Shown here one piece after another: positions 15,837 to 23,451 of a DNA stretch of 64,000 nt. The stretch is taken from assembly GCF_036013975.1 (NCBI RefSeq), contig NZ_CP107904.1, forward strand, positions 5,171,001 through 5,235,000, in the 5' to 3' direction. Made by a program: the position numbers and the translations under genes. Each line of letters starts with the position of its first letter. The first letter of the stretch is position 1. Below the pieces are notes generated by a model. It ran no database searches. It was given only the letters and a program-made list of their open reading frames with translations, and had not been told where the DNA came from. This DNA is from Kitasatospora sp. NBC_00458 (GTDB taxonomy: Bacteria > Actinomycetota > Actinomycetes > Streptomycetales > Streptomycetaceae).

Positions 15837-16178
15837 TCAGTGCCGCTCCTCCCCGGGCCGGCGGTTGGCGGCGGACCGGTGCTCGACGTAGGCGAGGCGT
15901 TCGGCGAAGACCCGGGCGGCGTCGGGGGTGAGTGTGCGGAGCGCCACCAGGGCGGAGAAGACGACGTCGCAGAGCTCGTGCTGGACGTCCTCCCAGGTGT
16001 GGGTGACCCCCTTGCGCGGGTTCTGGCCGGTGGCGCCGATCACGGCGGCACTGACCTCGCCGACCTCCTCGGAGAGTTTGAGGATGCGGGCCAGCCGCTC
16101 CTCCTGCGGAGGGAGCGGGCTCTCCTCGTCGAGCCAGGCGACCACGTGGTCGACGCTCTCCCAGATCCTGCTGTCCAT
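15837..16178 (-). CDS. MazG-like nucleotide pyrophosphohydrolase domain protein
   Basis: A 113-residue, all-helical protein. The MazG motif E-E-x-x-E is visible in L-S-E-E-V-G-E-V at about residues 35-42. The second metal-binding helix is H-E-L-C-D-V-V-F-S at about 67-75 (ExxD). Such proteins hydrolyse nucleoside triphosphates to monophosphates, often as house-cleaning enzymes; the substrate here is unknown. The ATG is at 16178. The GGGAG ribosome site lies inside one arm of a perfect 14-bp inverted repeat, so translation may be controlled by folding. It is downstream of the cyclophilin gene on the same strand, 83 bp away. Confidence 0.8.
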   Translation of the reverse strand: MDSRIWESVDHVVAWLDEESPLPPQEERLARILKLSEEVGEVSAAVIGATGQNPRKGVTHTWEDVQHELCDVVFSALVALRTLTPDAARVFAERLAYVEHRSAANRRPGEERH

Positions 16179-16186
16179 GCGGCGCT

Positions 16187-16228
16187 GCTCCCGTACGGTG
16201 TCGATGGCGTGGTCCACCGTACGGGAGC
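16187..16228 (-). promoter_or_regulatory. 14-bp perfect inverted repeat covering the MazG-like gene's ribosome site
   Basis: The arms GCTCCCGTACGGTG (16187-16200) and CACCGTACGGGAGC (16215-16228) are exact reverse complements with a 14-nt loop. On the minus strand the arm nearer the gene contains GGGAG, about 9 bp from the ATG. The element could end cyclophilin transcripts, hide the ribosome site, or both. Confidence 0.6.
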
Positions 16229-16261
16229 GGTGGCATGGGGCGGCGACGAGCCGGACCGTCG

Positions 16262-16966
16262 TCAGTCCTTGGCGATCCGGACGTCGCGGATCTTGACGAA
16301 GAGGTTCGGGTAGCCGTCGCCGGGGTTGTTCTGGTCGTCCTCGCCGGCGGCGGCGATCTTCTGCAGGACGTCCAGCCCCGCGGTGATCCGGCCGAACGGG
16401 GTGTAGGCGGGGGAGAGCTTGGTGTCCTTCCAGACGAAGAAGAACTGGCTGCCGTTGGTGTTGGGCCCCGCGTTGGCCATGGCCACGGTGCCGGCGGGGT
16501 AGGTGGCGCCCTCCAGGTTCTCGTCCGGGAAGGAGTAACCCGGGCCGCCGCTGCCGGTACCGGTCGGGTCGCCGCACTGCAGGACGAAGATCCGCTGGGT
16601 GGTCAGCCGGTGGCAGTGGCTGCGGTCGAAGTAGTCGTGTTCGGCGAGGAACCGGAACGAGAACGTGGTGCAGGGGGCCTTGTCGGTCAGCGCCTGGAAG
16701 GTGATCGCTCCCTGGGAGGTCTTCAGGGTCGCGCTGTAGGGCTTGGCGGCCTTCTTGGCGTCGAAGACGGGGATGCCCTTGAAGTTGTCGGCGGGGACCG
16801 CCGGGGTGTACGCGCAGGTGGCGGCGGTGCCGGCCGACCGGGTCTCCGCGACGGCGGTGCCGGTGCTCGCGGCGAGCGGCAGGACGGTGGCTGCGGCGAT
16901 CAACGCCCAGTGTTTGCGCCTCACTTGACGGGCCTTCCGGTGTGTGGGGGATGACTGCATTGTCAT
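16262..16966 (-). CDS. Secreted cyclophilin-type peptidyl-prolyl isomerase
   Basis: A 234-residue protein. A signal peptide (basic R-R-K-H, then a hydrophobic stretch to about residue 40, A-V-A before E-T-R) predicts export by Sec and signal peptidase I. The cyclophilin domain follows, with H-R-L-T near the catalytic arginine, L-Q-C-G-D-P-T-G-T-G, M-A-N-A-G-P-N-T-N-G-S-Q-F-F-F and F-G-R-I. It should catalyse proline isomerisation of extracytoplasmic proteins. Starts at ATG 16966, ATG 16960 or GTG 16981 are all possible. It is divergent from the EamA gene, with about 215 bp between the starts. Confidence 0.9.
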   Translation of the reverse strand: MTMQSSPTHRKARQVRRKHWALIAAATVLPLAASTGTAVAETRSAGTAATCAYTPAVPADNFKGIPVFDAKKAAKPYSATLKTSQGAITFQALTDKAPCTTFSFRFLAEHDYFDRSHCHRLTTQRIFVLQCGDPTGTGSGGPGYSFPDENLEGATYPAGTVAMANAGPNTNGSQFFFVWKDTKLSPAYTPFGRITAGLDVLQKIAAAGEDDQNNPGDGYPNLFVKIRDVRIAKD

Positions 16967-17182
16967 GGCGACATCATCCACGGCGGGCTGGGGATCCGGT
17001 AGAGGGTGGAATGCCGTTGATCGTTCGGCCTCCGGTGCGCAAGGATGGCGGACCCCCGGTTCCGCCCCGGCCGGATTTCGCGTCCGGCCGTCATGGCGGT
17101 CCGCTGCTCAACCCCGGGATCCGTCCGACGTCGTGCGGGACTCTCGCCTGCCGGTTCCGTGCGCTTCGAAGAGGTCCTGCCC

Positions 17183-18145
17183 ATGCGTGCTTCGTCGTCC
17201 GTTCTCAGAGATGCGCCGGTGCTGTTGGTGGCGGTGGTCTGGGGGTCGAGCTTCCTGGCGGTGCAGCGGGTCGCCGAGCCTGACACGGTGGTGGCCATGC
17301 TGGTGCTGAGGTTCGGCCTGGTCCTGCCGCTGCTGGGTCTGTTCGCCTGGCGGGGGCTGCGGCGGATGGGGCACGCCGAGTGGCTGGGCGGAGCGTCCCT
17401 GGGGCTGGTGCTCGGCGCGATCTTCCTCCTGGAGACGTTCGGCGCGGTGCACACCTCGGCGACCAATGCCGGTCTGATCATCAGCCTCACGATCGTCTTC
17501 ACCCCGCTCGCGGAGAGCGTCCTCGCCCGGACCGCGCTGCCGCGACCCTTCCTCGCGGCGGCCGGCCTGGCCGTGGTGGGCATCGCGCTGCTCACCGGGG
17601 ACGGCGGGCTGCGGACACCGTCCCCGGGCGACCTCCTGGTGCTCGGTGCAGCCGTCGTGCGGACGGTCAACGTCCTGGCCACCGCCCGCGTCCGGGCGAT
17701 CCGGGAGACCGACACACTCGCCCTCACCTGGGTCCAACTCGCCACCGCGACCGTGGTCTTCTCCGTCGTCGCCCCCTTCGTCGGTCCGATGCCCTGGACG
17801 GTCGCCGCGACGTACGGGCCCGCCGAGTGGGGCTGGCTGCTGCATCTCGCGCTGCTCTGCACGCTGTTCGCGTTCTTCGTGCAGATGTGGGCCGTCCGCA
17901 CCACTTCGCCCTCCAGGGTCAGCCTGCTGCTCGGTACCGAACCACTCTGGGCCGCGGTCTTCGGGATCACCCTCGCCGGCAACCACCTCGGCCCGCTCGC
18001 CCTGCTGGGCGGTGCCCTCGTCCTGGTCGCCACCGAATGGGGACGCCGTACGGCGGTGGCTTCGCCCGGGGAGGTTGCCCGCGCGCCGCGTACCGGGGCA
18101 GCGGATGCGGGTGCGGACACGGTGCCGGAGCGGGCTCCGGTCTGA
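17183..18145 (+). CDS. EamA/DMT family transporter
   Basis: A 320-residue protein with ten predicted membrane helices in two EamA repeats. The first begins L-L-V-A-V-V-W-G-S-S-F, the usual EamA opening, and the second carries the typical E-P-L-W-A-A-V-F-G near the end. GAAGAGG lies about 9 bp before ATG 17183. The C-terminal 30 residues are hydrophilic. Members export amino acids or other metabolites; the substrate is unknown. The long frame upstream of the ATG has no transporter features. Confidence 0.88.
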   Translation: MRASSSVLRDAPVLLVAVVWGSSFLAVQRVAEPDTVVAMLVLRFGLVLPLLGLFAWRGLRRMGHAEWLGGASLGLVLGAIFLLETFGAVHTSATNAGLIISLTIVFTPLAESVLARTALPRPFLAAAGLAVVGIALLTGDGGLRTPSPGDLLVLGAAVVRTVNVLATARVRAIRETDTLALTWVQLATATVVFSVVAPFVGPMPWTVAATYGPAEWGWLLHLALLCTLFAFFVQMWAVRTTSPSRVSLLLGTEPLWAAVFGITLAGNHLGPLALLGGALVLVATEWGRRTAVASPGEVARAPRTGAADAGADTVPERAPV

Positions 18146-18208
18146 CCGGCGGGCGTCGCCGGGGCCGGGGTGCGGCCGTTGCGGCCGTCGGGCTTCCGGC
18201 CGAGCTCG

Positions 18209-18826
18209 TCATCGGCGCCCCAGGGTGCGGCGGGTGTAGGCGACGGTGACGGCTGCGACCAGCGGACCCCAGGCGACCAGCGGCAGGTAGCACAGGGTCA
18301 TGATCACTCCGGAGGTGCCGTGGGGCGCCTCCGGATCGCTCATCGACGAGGCCCAGCCGCCGAACAGGCCGCTCAGGCCGATCCAGGTCAGTACGGCGGA
18401 GCCGACGGCGGCCGGGACGATCGCGGCGAGCGGGCGGACGGTCCGGCCGCCGATCAGCGGGATCCAGCGCGGCACCACCTCTCCCCAGGGGCGGACCAGT
18501 CCGAGGGTGAGGAGGGCCAGCGCCTCGCCCAGGGTGCTCAGCAGGAGGAGGTAGGCGGTACCCCAACCGGGGAGGGGGTCGAGGGCGGCGGCCAGCTCGC
18601 CGCTGAAGCCGACCGGGACGCCGAGCCCGAGGGCGATCCGCCAGAGTCCGGACGGCACGGTGGTCCAGACGGCGGCCTTCGCGGCGACCTCGGCCCAGCG
18701 CGGGGTGCCGTCGGGGCGGACGGCGCGGACGGCGCCCCGCCGGTTCGCCCCGGTCCCGGTGGTCGTGGCGGTGGCCCCGGCGGGAAGGGCGGTTGCGGTG
18801 GTCATGGTGGTCGTGGTGGCGGACAT
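18209..18826 (-). CDS. Hypothetical four-helix membrane protein beside a two-component system
   Basis: A 205-residue protein. A Thr/Ala-rich tail of about 45 residues precedes hydrophobic stretches at roughly 52-75, 88-108, 125-150 and 175-195. Conserved-looking loops include P-S-G-L-W-R-I-A-L-G-L-G and S-D-P-E-A-P-H-G-T. I do not recognise a named family. The gene is divergent from the sensor kinase, with about 190 bp between them, so it may be controlled by that system. Confidence 0.65.
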   Translation of the reverse strand: MSATTTTMTTATALPAGATATTTGTGANRRGAVRAVRPDGTPRWAEVAAKAAVWTTVPSGLWRIALGLGVPVGFSGELAAALDPLPGWGTAYLLLLSTLGEALALLTLGLVRPWGEVVPRWIPLIGGRTVRPLAAIVPAAVGSAVLTWIGLSGLFGGWASSMSDPEAPHGTSGVIMTLCYLPLVAWGPLVAAVTVAYTRRTLGRR

Positions 18827-18950
18827 GCTGGTCGGCTCCTCTCCGGTCCGGCCCCTGCGGCCGGTCCGACGGGATCAAGACTGGCCCTCGGGGCTGGGGC
18901 TCCGTCAGTGCCGATCGGGCTGTCTTCGCTGCTGGGAACGGCCGTGCAAA

Positions 18951-18966
18951 TGTGCCGAACGGCACA
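18951..18966. promoter_or_regulatory. TGTGCC-N4-GGCACA inverted repeat before the sensor kinase
   Basis: A perfect 6-bp inverted repeat (TGTGCCGAACGGCACA) lies about 50 bp upstream of the kinase start, in the divergent intergenic region. Its place suits an operator, possibly of the system's own response regulator. Confidence 0.4.
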
Positions 18967-19016
18967 GGCGGAGCCCCCTGGTGATCCGTAGGCTTCCCGT
19001 ACGAAGGGAGGCGAGT

Positions 19017-20078
19017 ATGAGTCAGATCCTGTCTCTGGTGGTCCCGGTGGCCGTTCTGCTGGGCTGGCCGCTGCGGTCGCGGTTCGGGGCCGTGGCGTCG
19101 GCCTGTGCGCTCGGCGTGCTCGCGCTGTCGGTCACGCTCGCCGCGCGGGCCGCGGGAGGCTGGGGTGAGGAGCACCAGTGGGTCGGCGTCGTCGGGCTGG
19201 TCGAACTCGCCCTCCTGGCCGTGGTGGTGGTGGTCACGTTGCGGGCGGAGGACGGCTGGCGTTCCGCGACGGCGGCCTGGACGATCCTCGCCGCGGTGGC
19301 ACTGTGGCCGGCCCGGTTCGACACCTCCGGCAATCCGGTGGAGGCGCTGACCCTGTTCGGGTTCGGGTCGATGGTCGGCCTGCCGACCGTCGTCATCGCG
19401 CTCTACCTGCGCAAGCTGGACGACACCCGGCGCCGGTCGGTGGCCGCCGCCCGCCGTGCCCAGCGGCTCGAACTCGCCCATGACCTGCACGACTTCGTGG
19501 CCCACGACGTCAGCGGGATGGTCGCGCAGGCACAGGCGGGCACGATACTGGCGGCCTCGGACCCGGCACGGGCGGCGGCACTGTTCGAGCGGATAGAGCA
19601 GGCCGGGCTGCAGGCCCTGGCCTCCCTCGACCGGACCGTTCGGCTGCTGCGCAGCGAGGACGCGGACGGTCCGGGGCGCGTCCCGCAGCCCGGCCTGGCC
19701 GAACTGGTCGAGCTCACCGAGCGGTTCGCCGAGTCGGGTGGGGTGACGGTGCGGCTGGACACGCCGGGCGGAGAGTCCGAGGTGCCCCGGGAGGTGGCGG
19801 CCACCGCCTACCGGATCGTGGTGGAGGCACTGACCAACGTCCGCCGGCATGCATCCGGTGTCCGTGTGGTCGACGTCCGGGTCCGCTACCAGGGGCCGCG
19901 GTTGGTCGTGGTGGTGCGTGACGACGGCGGTGGCGCGCCGGTACCCGGATCGCGCCGGGGCGGCAGCGGGTTGGTGGGGCTGGCGGCCCGGGTGGAGGCT
20001 CTGGGCGGGACGCTCGATTCCGGCCGGGAGGGCGACGGATGGCAGGTGACGGCGACGATGCCGCTGAGGGAACGGTGA
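19017..20078 (+). CDS. Sensor histidine kinase, NarL/LuxR-partner type
   Basis: A 353-residue kinase. Four hydrophobic segments occupy residues 1-130, without a large extracellular domain. The dimerisation/phosphoacceptor helix is L-E-L-A-H-D-L-H-D-F-V-A-H, with H158 the likely phosphorylated residue. The ATPase domain has E-A-L-T-N-V-R-R-H-A, D-D-G-G-G and G-S-G-L-V-G-L. This is the HisKA_3 layout that pairs with LuxR-type regulators. ATG 19017 has a strong GAAGGGAGG site. The response regulator gene follows 115 bp downstream. Confidence 0.92.
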   Translation: MSQILSLVVPVAVLLGWPLRSRFGAVASACALGVLALSVTLAARAAGGWGEEHQWVGVVGLVELALLAVVVVVTLRAEDGWRSATAAWTILAAVALWPARFDTSGNPVEALTLFGFGSMVGLPTVVIALYLRKLDDTRRRSVAAARRAQRLELAHDLHDFVAHDVSGMVAQAQAGTILAASDPARAAALFERIEQAGLQALASLDRTVRLLRSEDADGPGRVPQPGLAELVELTERFAESGGVTVRLDTPGGESEVPREVAATAYRIVVEALTNVRRHASGVRVVDVRVRYQGPRLVVVVRDDGGGAPVPGSRRGGSGLVGLAARVEALGGTLDSGREGDGWQVTATMPLRER

Positions 20079-20193
20079 CGCGGGCACCGTACGGGGCCCG
20101 TCCCGAGGCTTCGGACGCAGGGTGTCGGGGCGCCGACGAAGGCGACAGGAACAGGACAGGGGCCGTACCGGCCGGTGGAAGGAGTGCGGACCG

Positions 20194-20901
20194 ATGAGTA
20201 TCAAGGTGCTCCTCGCCGATGACGACGAGGCGATCCGCAGTGCGTACCGGATCATCCTGGACGCCCAACCGGACATCGAGGTCGTCGGTGAGGCCGCGGA
20301 CGGGGAGGCGGCCATCGGGCTGGCCCGGGGACTGCGTCCGGACGTGATCCTCGCGGACATCCGGATGCCGCGACTCGACGGCCTGGAGCTCACCCGCCGG
20401 CTGGGTGAGGACTTCCGGGTGGTCGTGGTCACCACCTTCGACCTCGACGAGTACGTGCACGAGGCGCTCCGCTCGGGTGCGGCGGGATTCCTCCTGAAGC
20501 GGTCGGGCCCGGCGCTGTTGGCGGAGGCGGTCCGGGCCGCCGTCGCGGGGGACGCGTTGATCAGCCCCCAGATCACCGTCCGACTGCTGCGGCAGCTGTC
20601 GCGAGCGGGAGAGCAGAGGTCGAGCGAGGCGGAGAAGGGGTGGGGGAGGCTGGGGCGACAGCGGAGGCAGGAGAAGCAGGAGAGAAAGGAGCCGGCGCGC
20701 GTCGGTCCGGTCGAGGAACTCACCGCGCGCGAAATGGAGATCGCGACGCTTGTCGCGGACGGTGCGACCAATGCCGAGATCGCGTCGGAGCTGTTCATCA
20801 CCGCAGGTACGGTGAAGAACCACCTGGCCTCCATCCAGCGAAAACTCGGGACGCGAAACAGGGTCGGCATCGCGGCCTGGGCCTGGGAAACCGGGGCCTG
20901 A
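20194..20901 (+). CDS. Response regulator, NarL/LuxR family
   Basis: A 235-residue regulator. The receiver domain has the acidic pocket D10/D11 and phospho-acceptor D55 (L-A-D-I-R-M-P), with T-T-F-D and L-L-K-R further on. The C-terminal LuxR helix-turn-helix has E-L-T-A-R-E-M-E-I-A-T-L-V-A-D-G and T-V-K-N-H-L-A-S-I. Between them, at about residues 136-168, is a highly charged linker rich in Arg, Lys, Glu and Gln (G-R-Q-R-R-Q-E-K-Q-E-R-K-E). It is longer than usual and encoded by purine-rich DNA. GGAAGGAG lies about 9 bp before the ATG. It is the partner of the kinase upstream. Confidence 0.92.
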   Translation: MSIKVLLADDDEAIRSAYRIILDAQPDIEVVGEAADGEAAIGLARGLRPDVILADIRMPRLDGLELTRRLGEDFRVVVVTTFDLDEYVHEALRSGAAGFLLKRSGPALLAEAVRAAVAGDALISPQITVRLLRQLSRAGEQRSSEAEKGWGRLGRQRRQEKQERKEPARVGPVEELTAREMEIATLVADGATNAEIASELFITAGTVKNHLASIQRKLGTRNRVGIAAWAWETGA

Positions 20902-21294
20902 GCAGGAGATCCGGCCGCCACCACCGCACGAAACGCCCTGCGACCCGCCGCCGCCCACAACTGGTGCCGCCCGCAGTCGACCCCGCTGTGCTCCGGGCGC
21001 CCACCGCCACCACCGCCCGCAGTGGCCGAGGTCCGGTCCCCTGCGGTCGGCCGGGCCCCTCCCGCCGATCGAGCCCCCGCCGTCGCCGACCACCGTCGAC
21101 CCTTCGCGCCTTCGCCCCCTCGCCGTCCGGCCGCCCGCAGTGCCGACCGCTCCCAGGGCCGTGTGCCCGGCCGCCCCCAGGGCTGCTCCCAGTCCCCGAC
21201 ACCTCCACCCTGACACCCGCGCCCTTGCCCTCGCCCGCGCCCCGTCCCGCCCCGAACCCCGCCCCGACACCCCAACTCCGCTCCCTGTTCGCGC

Positions 21295-21316
21295 GCTTGT
21301 GAACGAAGGGTCAAGC
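21295..21316. repeat. 22-bp GCTTGTGAACGA...CAAGC element, copy 1
   Basis: It begins GCTTGTGAACGA and ends CAAGC, so the ends form a short inverted repeat. It matches 19 of 22 positions with the element at 22116-22137 between nuoA and nuoB. Both contain TTGTGAAC, the half-site of the Rex consensus. Confidence 0.6.
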
Positions 21317-21521
21317 GGGCGTTCGGGAGGCCGCCACCCCTGAGGGTGAGCCGCTATAACACGTCAACATGGAGCCCAGAAATTTGCCCATCGAGTCGCA
21401 TAGTTGATATAGGAGCGCAGCTCTGACCTGCCGCTTCGCAGATAAATGCGACTGGTTGTGATCATTTGACTTCTTTGTGTCGACAACTCTCGCCATGTTC
21501 ACTTTCACCACCATTCGCGAG

Positions 21522-21570
21522 GTGGCGGAGATCACAAAGATCGTCCTGAACTGCGTGTCGCAGATCACAA
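21522..21570 (+). promoter_or_regulatory. Two phased 16-bp direct repeats ending GATCACAA
   Basis: GTGGCGGAGATCACAA (21522-21537) and GTGTCGCAGATCACAA (21555-21570) differ at two positions. They start 33 bp apart, about three helical turns. Their inverse TTGTGATC occurs near 21457. This looks like a two-site operator for a dimeric activator or repressor of nuo. The regulator is not identified. Confidence 0.5.
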
Positions 21571-21578
21571 GCCGACGG

Positions 21579-21590
21579 GCATAGGATGCG
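21579..21590 (+). promoter_or_regulatory. GCATAGGATGCG element upstream of nuoA (also upstream of korA)
   Basis: The 12-mer contains GCAT-AGG-ATGC symmetry and a -10-like TAGGAT. The identical 12-mer is found at 40117-40128, 71 bp before korA. It lies 130 bp before the nuoA start. Confidence 0.5.
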
Positions 21591-21604
21591 CTCGTTCCAG
21601 GCTT

Positions 21605-21620
21605 TGTGAACTGCCTCACA
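21605..21620 (+). promoter_or_regulatory. Candidate Rex (redox repressor) operator upstream of nuoA
   Basis: TGTGAACTGCCTCACA matches the Rex consensus TGTGAAC-N2-GTTCACA in 7 of 7 bases of the left half and 5 of 7 of the right. It lies about 100 bp before nuoA. Rex senses NADH/NAD+ and, as I recall, controls respiratory genes including nuo in S. coelicolor. Confidence 0.55.
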
Positions 21621-21719
21621 TGAGGTGGATCACGGGAACTGGAACGCCGGGTTCACCACAGCGTGACCCGTCGGTTCCGATCTGCAGTCAAGGACGACTG
21701 GACGGAGGGAGCGGGGGCT

Positions 21720-22079
21720 ATGAATGCCTACGCGCCGATCCTCGTACTCGGTGCCATCGCGGCGGCGTTCGCGGTCGGCTCCGTCGTGATGGCCTCACTG
21801 ACCGGGCCCAAGCGGTACAACCGGGCCAAGTTGGAGGCGTACGAGTGCGGCATCGAGCCGACCCCGCAGCCCGTGGGCGGCGGTCGGTTCCCGATCAAGT
21901 ACTACCTGACGGCGATGCTCTTCATCGTCTTCGACATCGAGATCGTCTTTCTCTATCCGTGGGCGGTGAGCTTCGACGCCCTGGGGATCTTCGGGCTGGT
22001 CGAGATGCTCCTGTTCATCGCCACCGTCTTCGTTGCGTACGCCTACGTCTGGCGGCGCGGCGGTCTGGAGTGGGACTGA
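21720..22079 (+). CDS. nuoA: NADH-quinone oxidoreductase subunit A
   Basis: A 119-residue membrane subunit with three helices. The signature Y-E-C-G-I-E-P lies around residues 40-46 in the first loop, and F-D-I-E-I-V-F-L-Y-P in helix 2. NuoA forms part of the joint between the quinone site and the proton-pumping arm of complex I. ATG 21720 is preceded by GGAGGGAG; an upstream in-frame ATG at 21663 would add 19 non-conserved residues. It is the first gene of the nuo operon, separated from nuoB by 107 bp that contain a copy of the 22-bp element. Confidence 0.95.
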   Translation: MNAYAPILVLGAIAAAFAVGSVVMASLTGPKRYNRAKLEAYECGIEPTPQPVGGGRFPIKYYLTAMLFIVFDIEIVFLYPWAVSFDALGIFGLVEMLLFIATVFVAYAYVWRRGGLEWD

Positions 22080-22115
22080 GCCCGGAACGGGACTGGGTGC
22101 CGGGCGTCCGCCGGA

Positions 22116-22137
22116 GCTTGTGAACGAGCGGACAAGC
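22116..22137. repeat. 22-bp GCTTGTGAACGA...CAAGC element, copy 2
   Basis: It sits between nuoA and nuoB, 50 bp before nuoB, and matches the element at 21295-21316 in 19 of 22 positions. The ends (GCTTGT and ACAAGC) are a perfect 6-bp inverted repeat. It may be an internal control site or a hairpin. Confidence 0.6.
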
Positions 22138-22186
22138 CTGAACAGGCGGATGAACCACAGGACTTGAGGGCATTGAGAGGGATCTG

Positions 22187-22741
22187 ATGGGAATCGAGGA
22201 GAAGCTGCCGAGCGGCTTTCTGCTCACGACCGTGGAGACGGCCGCCGGCTGGGTGCGCAAGGCGTCGCTCTTCCCGGCCACTTTCGGGCTGGCCTGCTGC
22301 GCGATCGAGATGATGACCACGGGCGCGGGCCGCTACGACCTGGCCCGGTTCGGCATGGAGGTGTTCCGGGGCTCGCCCCGGCAGGCCGATCTGATGATCG
22401 TGGCAGGCCGGGTGAGCCAGAAGATGGCCCCGGTGCTGCGCCAGGTCTACGACCAGATGGCCAATCCGAAGTGGGTCATCTCGATGGGCGTCTGTGCCTC
22501 GTCGGGCGGGATGTTCAACAACTACGCGATCGTCCAGGGTGTCGATCACATCGTTCCGGTGGACATCTACCTGCCGGGTTGTCCGCCCCGCCCGGAGATG
22601 CTGATGGACGCGATCCTGAAGCTGCACGACAAGATCCAGCACGAGCCGCTGGGCGTGAACAGGCGCCGGGCCGAGGAGCTGGGCGAGGCGCTCGCGCTGC
22701 AGGCCACCCCCGTGAGCGAGATGCGGGGGCTGCTGCGATGA
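22187..22741 (+). CDS. nuoB: NADH-quinone oxidoreductase subunit B
   Basis: A 184-residue subunit that carries cluster N2, the last Fe-S centre before quinone. The four cluster cysteines are visible: adjacent C37-C38 (G-L-A-C-C-A-I-E-M), C103 (G-V-C-A-S-S-G-G) and C132 (L-P-G-C-P-P-R-P-E). Length and motifs are normal. The nuoC ATG overlaps its stop codon (ATGA), so the two are translationally coupled. Confidence 0.97.
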   Translation: MGIEEKLPSGFLLTTVETAAGWVRKASLFPATFGLACCAIEMMTTGAGRYDLARFGMEVFRGSPRQADLMIVAGRVSQKMAPVLRQVYDQMANPKWVISMGVCASSGGMFNNYAIVQGVDHIVPVDIYLPGCPPRPEMLMDAILKLHDKIQHEPLGVNRRRAEELGEALALQATPVSEMRGLLR

Positions 22742-23451
22742 GCGACCAGGTACCCGGGACCCGCCGCGAGGAGCCGCGCCGCGAGATCCCGGTCGAGGTG
22801 GTCGGCCGCCGGCAGGGCATGTTCGGCGCCCAGGACAGCGGCGACACCTCCGGCTTCGGCGGGCTGGTCGCCCCGATCGCGCTGCCGCCGGCGAGCGAGC
22901 GCCCTTACGGCGGCTGGTTCGACGAGGTGGCCGACGAGCTTGAGGGCGCGCTGGAGGAGCAGGGGCTCGACCCGGCCGAGGTGATCGAGAAGACCGTCGT
23001 CGACCGCGCCGAACTCACCTTCCACATCGCCCGCGAGCACCTGCTCCGCACCGCCCGCACGCTGCGCGACGATCCGGCGCTCCGGTTCGAGCTCTGCCTC
23101 GGCGTGAGCGGCGTGCACTACCCGGGCGACCACGGCCGCGAGCTGCACGCGGTCTACCACCTGCGCTCGATCACCCACGGCAGGCTGATCAGGCTGGAGG
23201 TCACCGCACCGGACGCCGACCCGCGCGTTCCGTCCGTGGTCAGCGTCTACCCGACCAACGACTGGCACGAGCGCGAGGCCTACGACTTCTTCGGCCTGGT
23301 CTTCGAGGACCACCCGGCGCTCACCCGGATCATGATGCCGGACGACTGGCTGGGCCACCCGCAGCGCAAGGACTACCCGCTCGGCGGCATCCCCGTCGAG
23401 TACAAGGGCGCCCAGATCCCGGCGCCCGACCAGCGGAGGTCGTACAGCTGA
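22738..23451 (+). CDS. nuoC: NADH-quinone oxidoreductase subunit C
   Basis: A 237-residue peripheral-arm subunit. The family signature lies near residues 176-190 (Y-P-T-N-D-W-H-E-R-E-A-Y-D-F-F-G), followed by H-P-Q-R-K-D-Y-P-L-G-G. An unusual 60-residue N-terminal tail precedes the conserved part. NuoC and NuoD are separate genes here, not fused as in E. coli. The start overlaps the nuoB stop by 4 bp, and its own stop shares one base with the nuoD ATG. Confidence 0.96.
   Translation: MSDQVPGTRREEPRREIPVEVVGRRQGMFGAQDSGDTSGFGGLVAPIALPPASERPYGGWFDEVADELEGALEEQGLDPAEVIEKTVVDRAELTFHIAREHLLRTARTLRDDPALRFELCLGVSGVHYPGDHGRELHAVYHLRSITHGRLIRLEVTAPDADPRVPSVVSVYPTNDWHEREAYDFFGLVFEDHPALTRIMMPDDWLGHPQRKDYPLGGIPVEYKGAQIPAPDQRRSYS

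Larger units (their letters stand above)
20902..21719. other. 818-bp gap upstream of nuoA
   Basis: The first 390 bp are C-rich low-complexity sequence without a believable gene. From about 21295 the base composition drops and several short repeated motifs appear (listed separately). These include a Rex-like site, two phased GATCACAA-type repeats and GCATAGGATGCG. This second half is the likely promoter and control region of the nuo operon. Confidence 0.7.

Noticed and set aside
17967..21314. Minus-strand frame of over 1100 codons opposite the two-component system
   Set aside because: It runs against four genes with clear domains and its product has no recognisable domain; long stop-free antisense frames are expected at this GC content.
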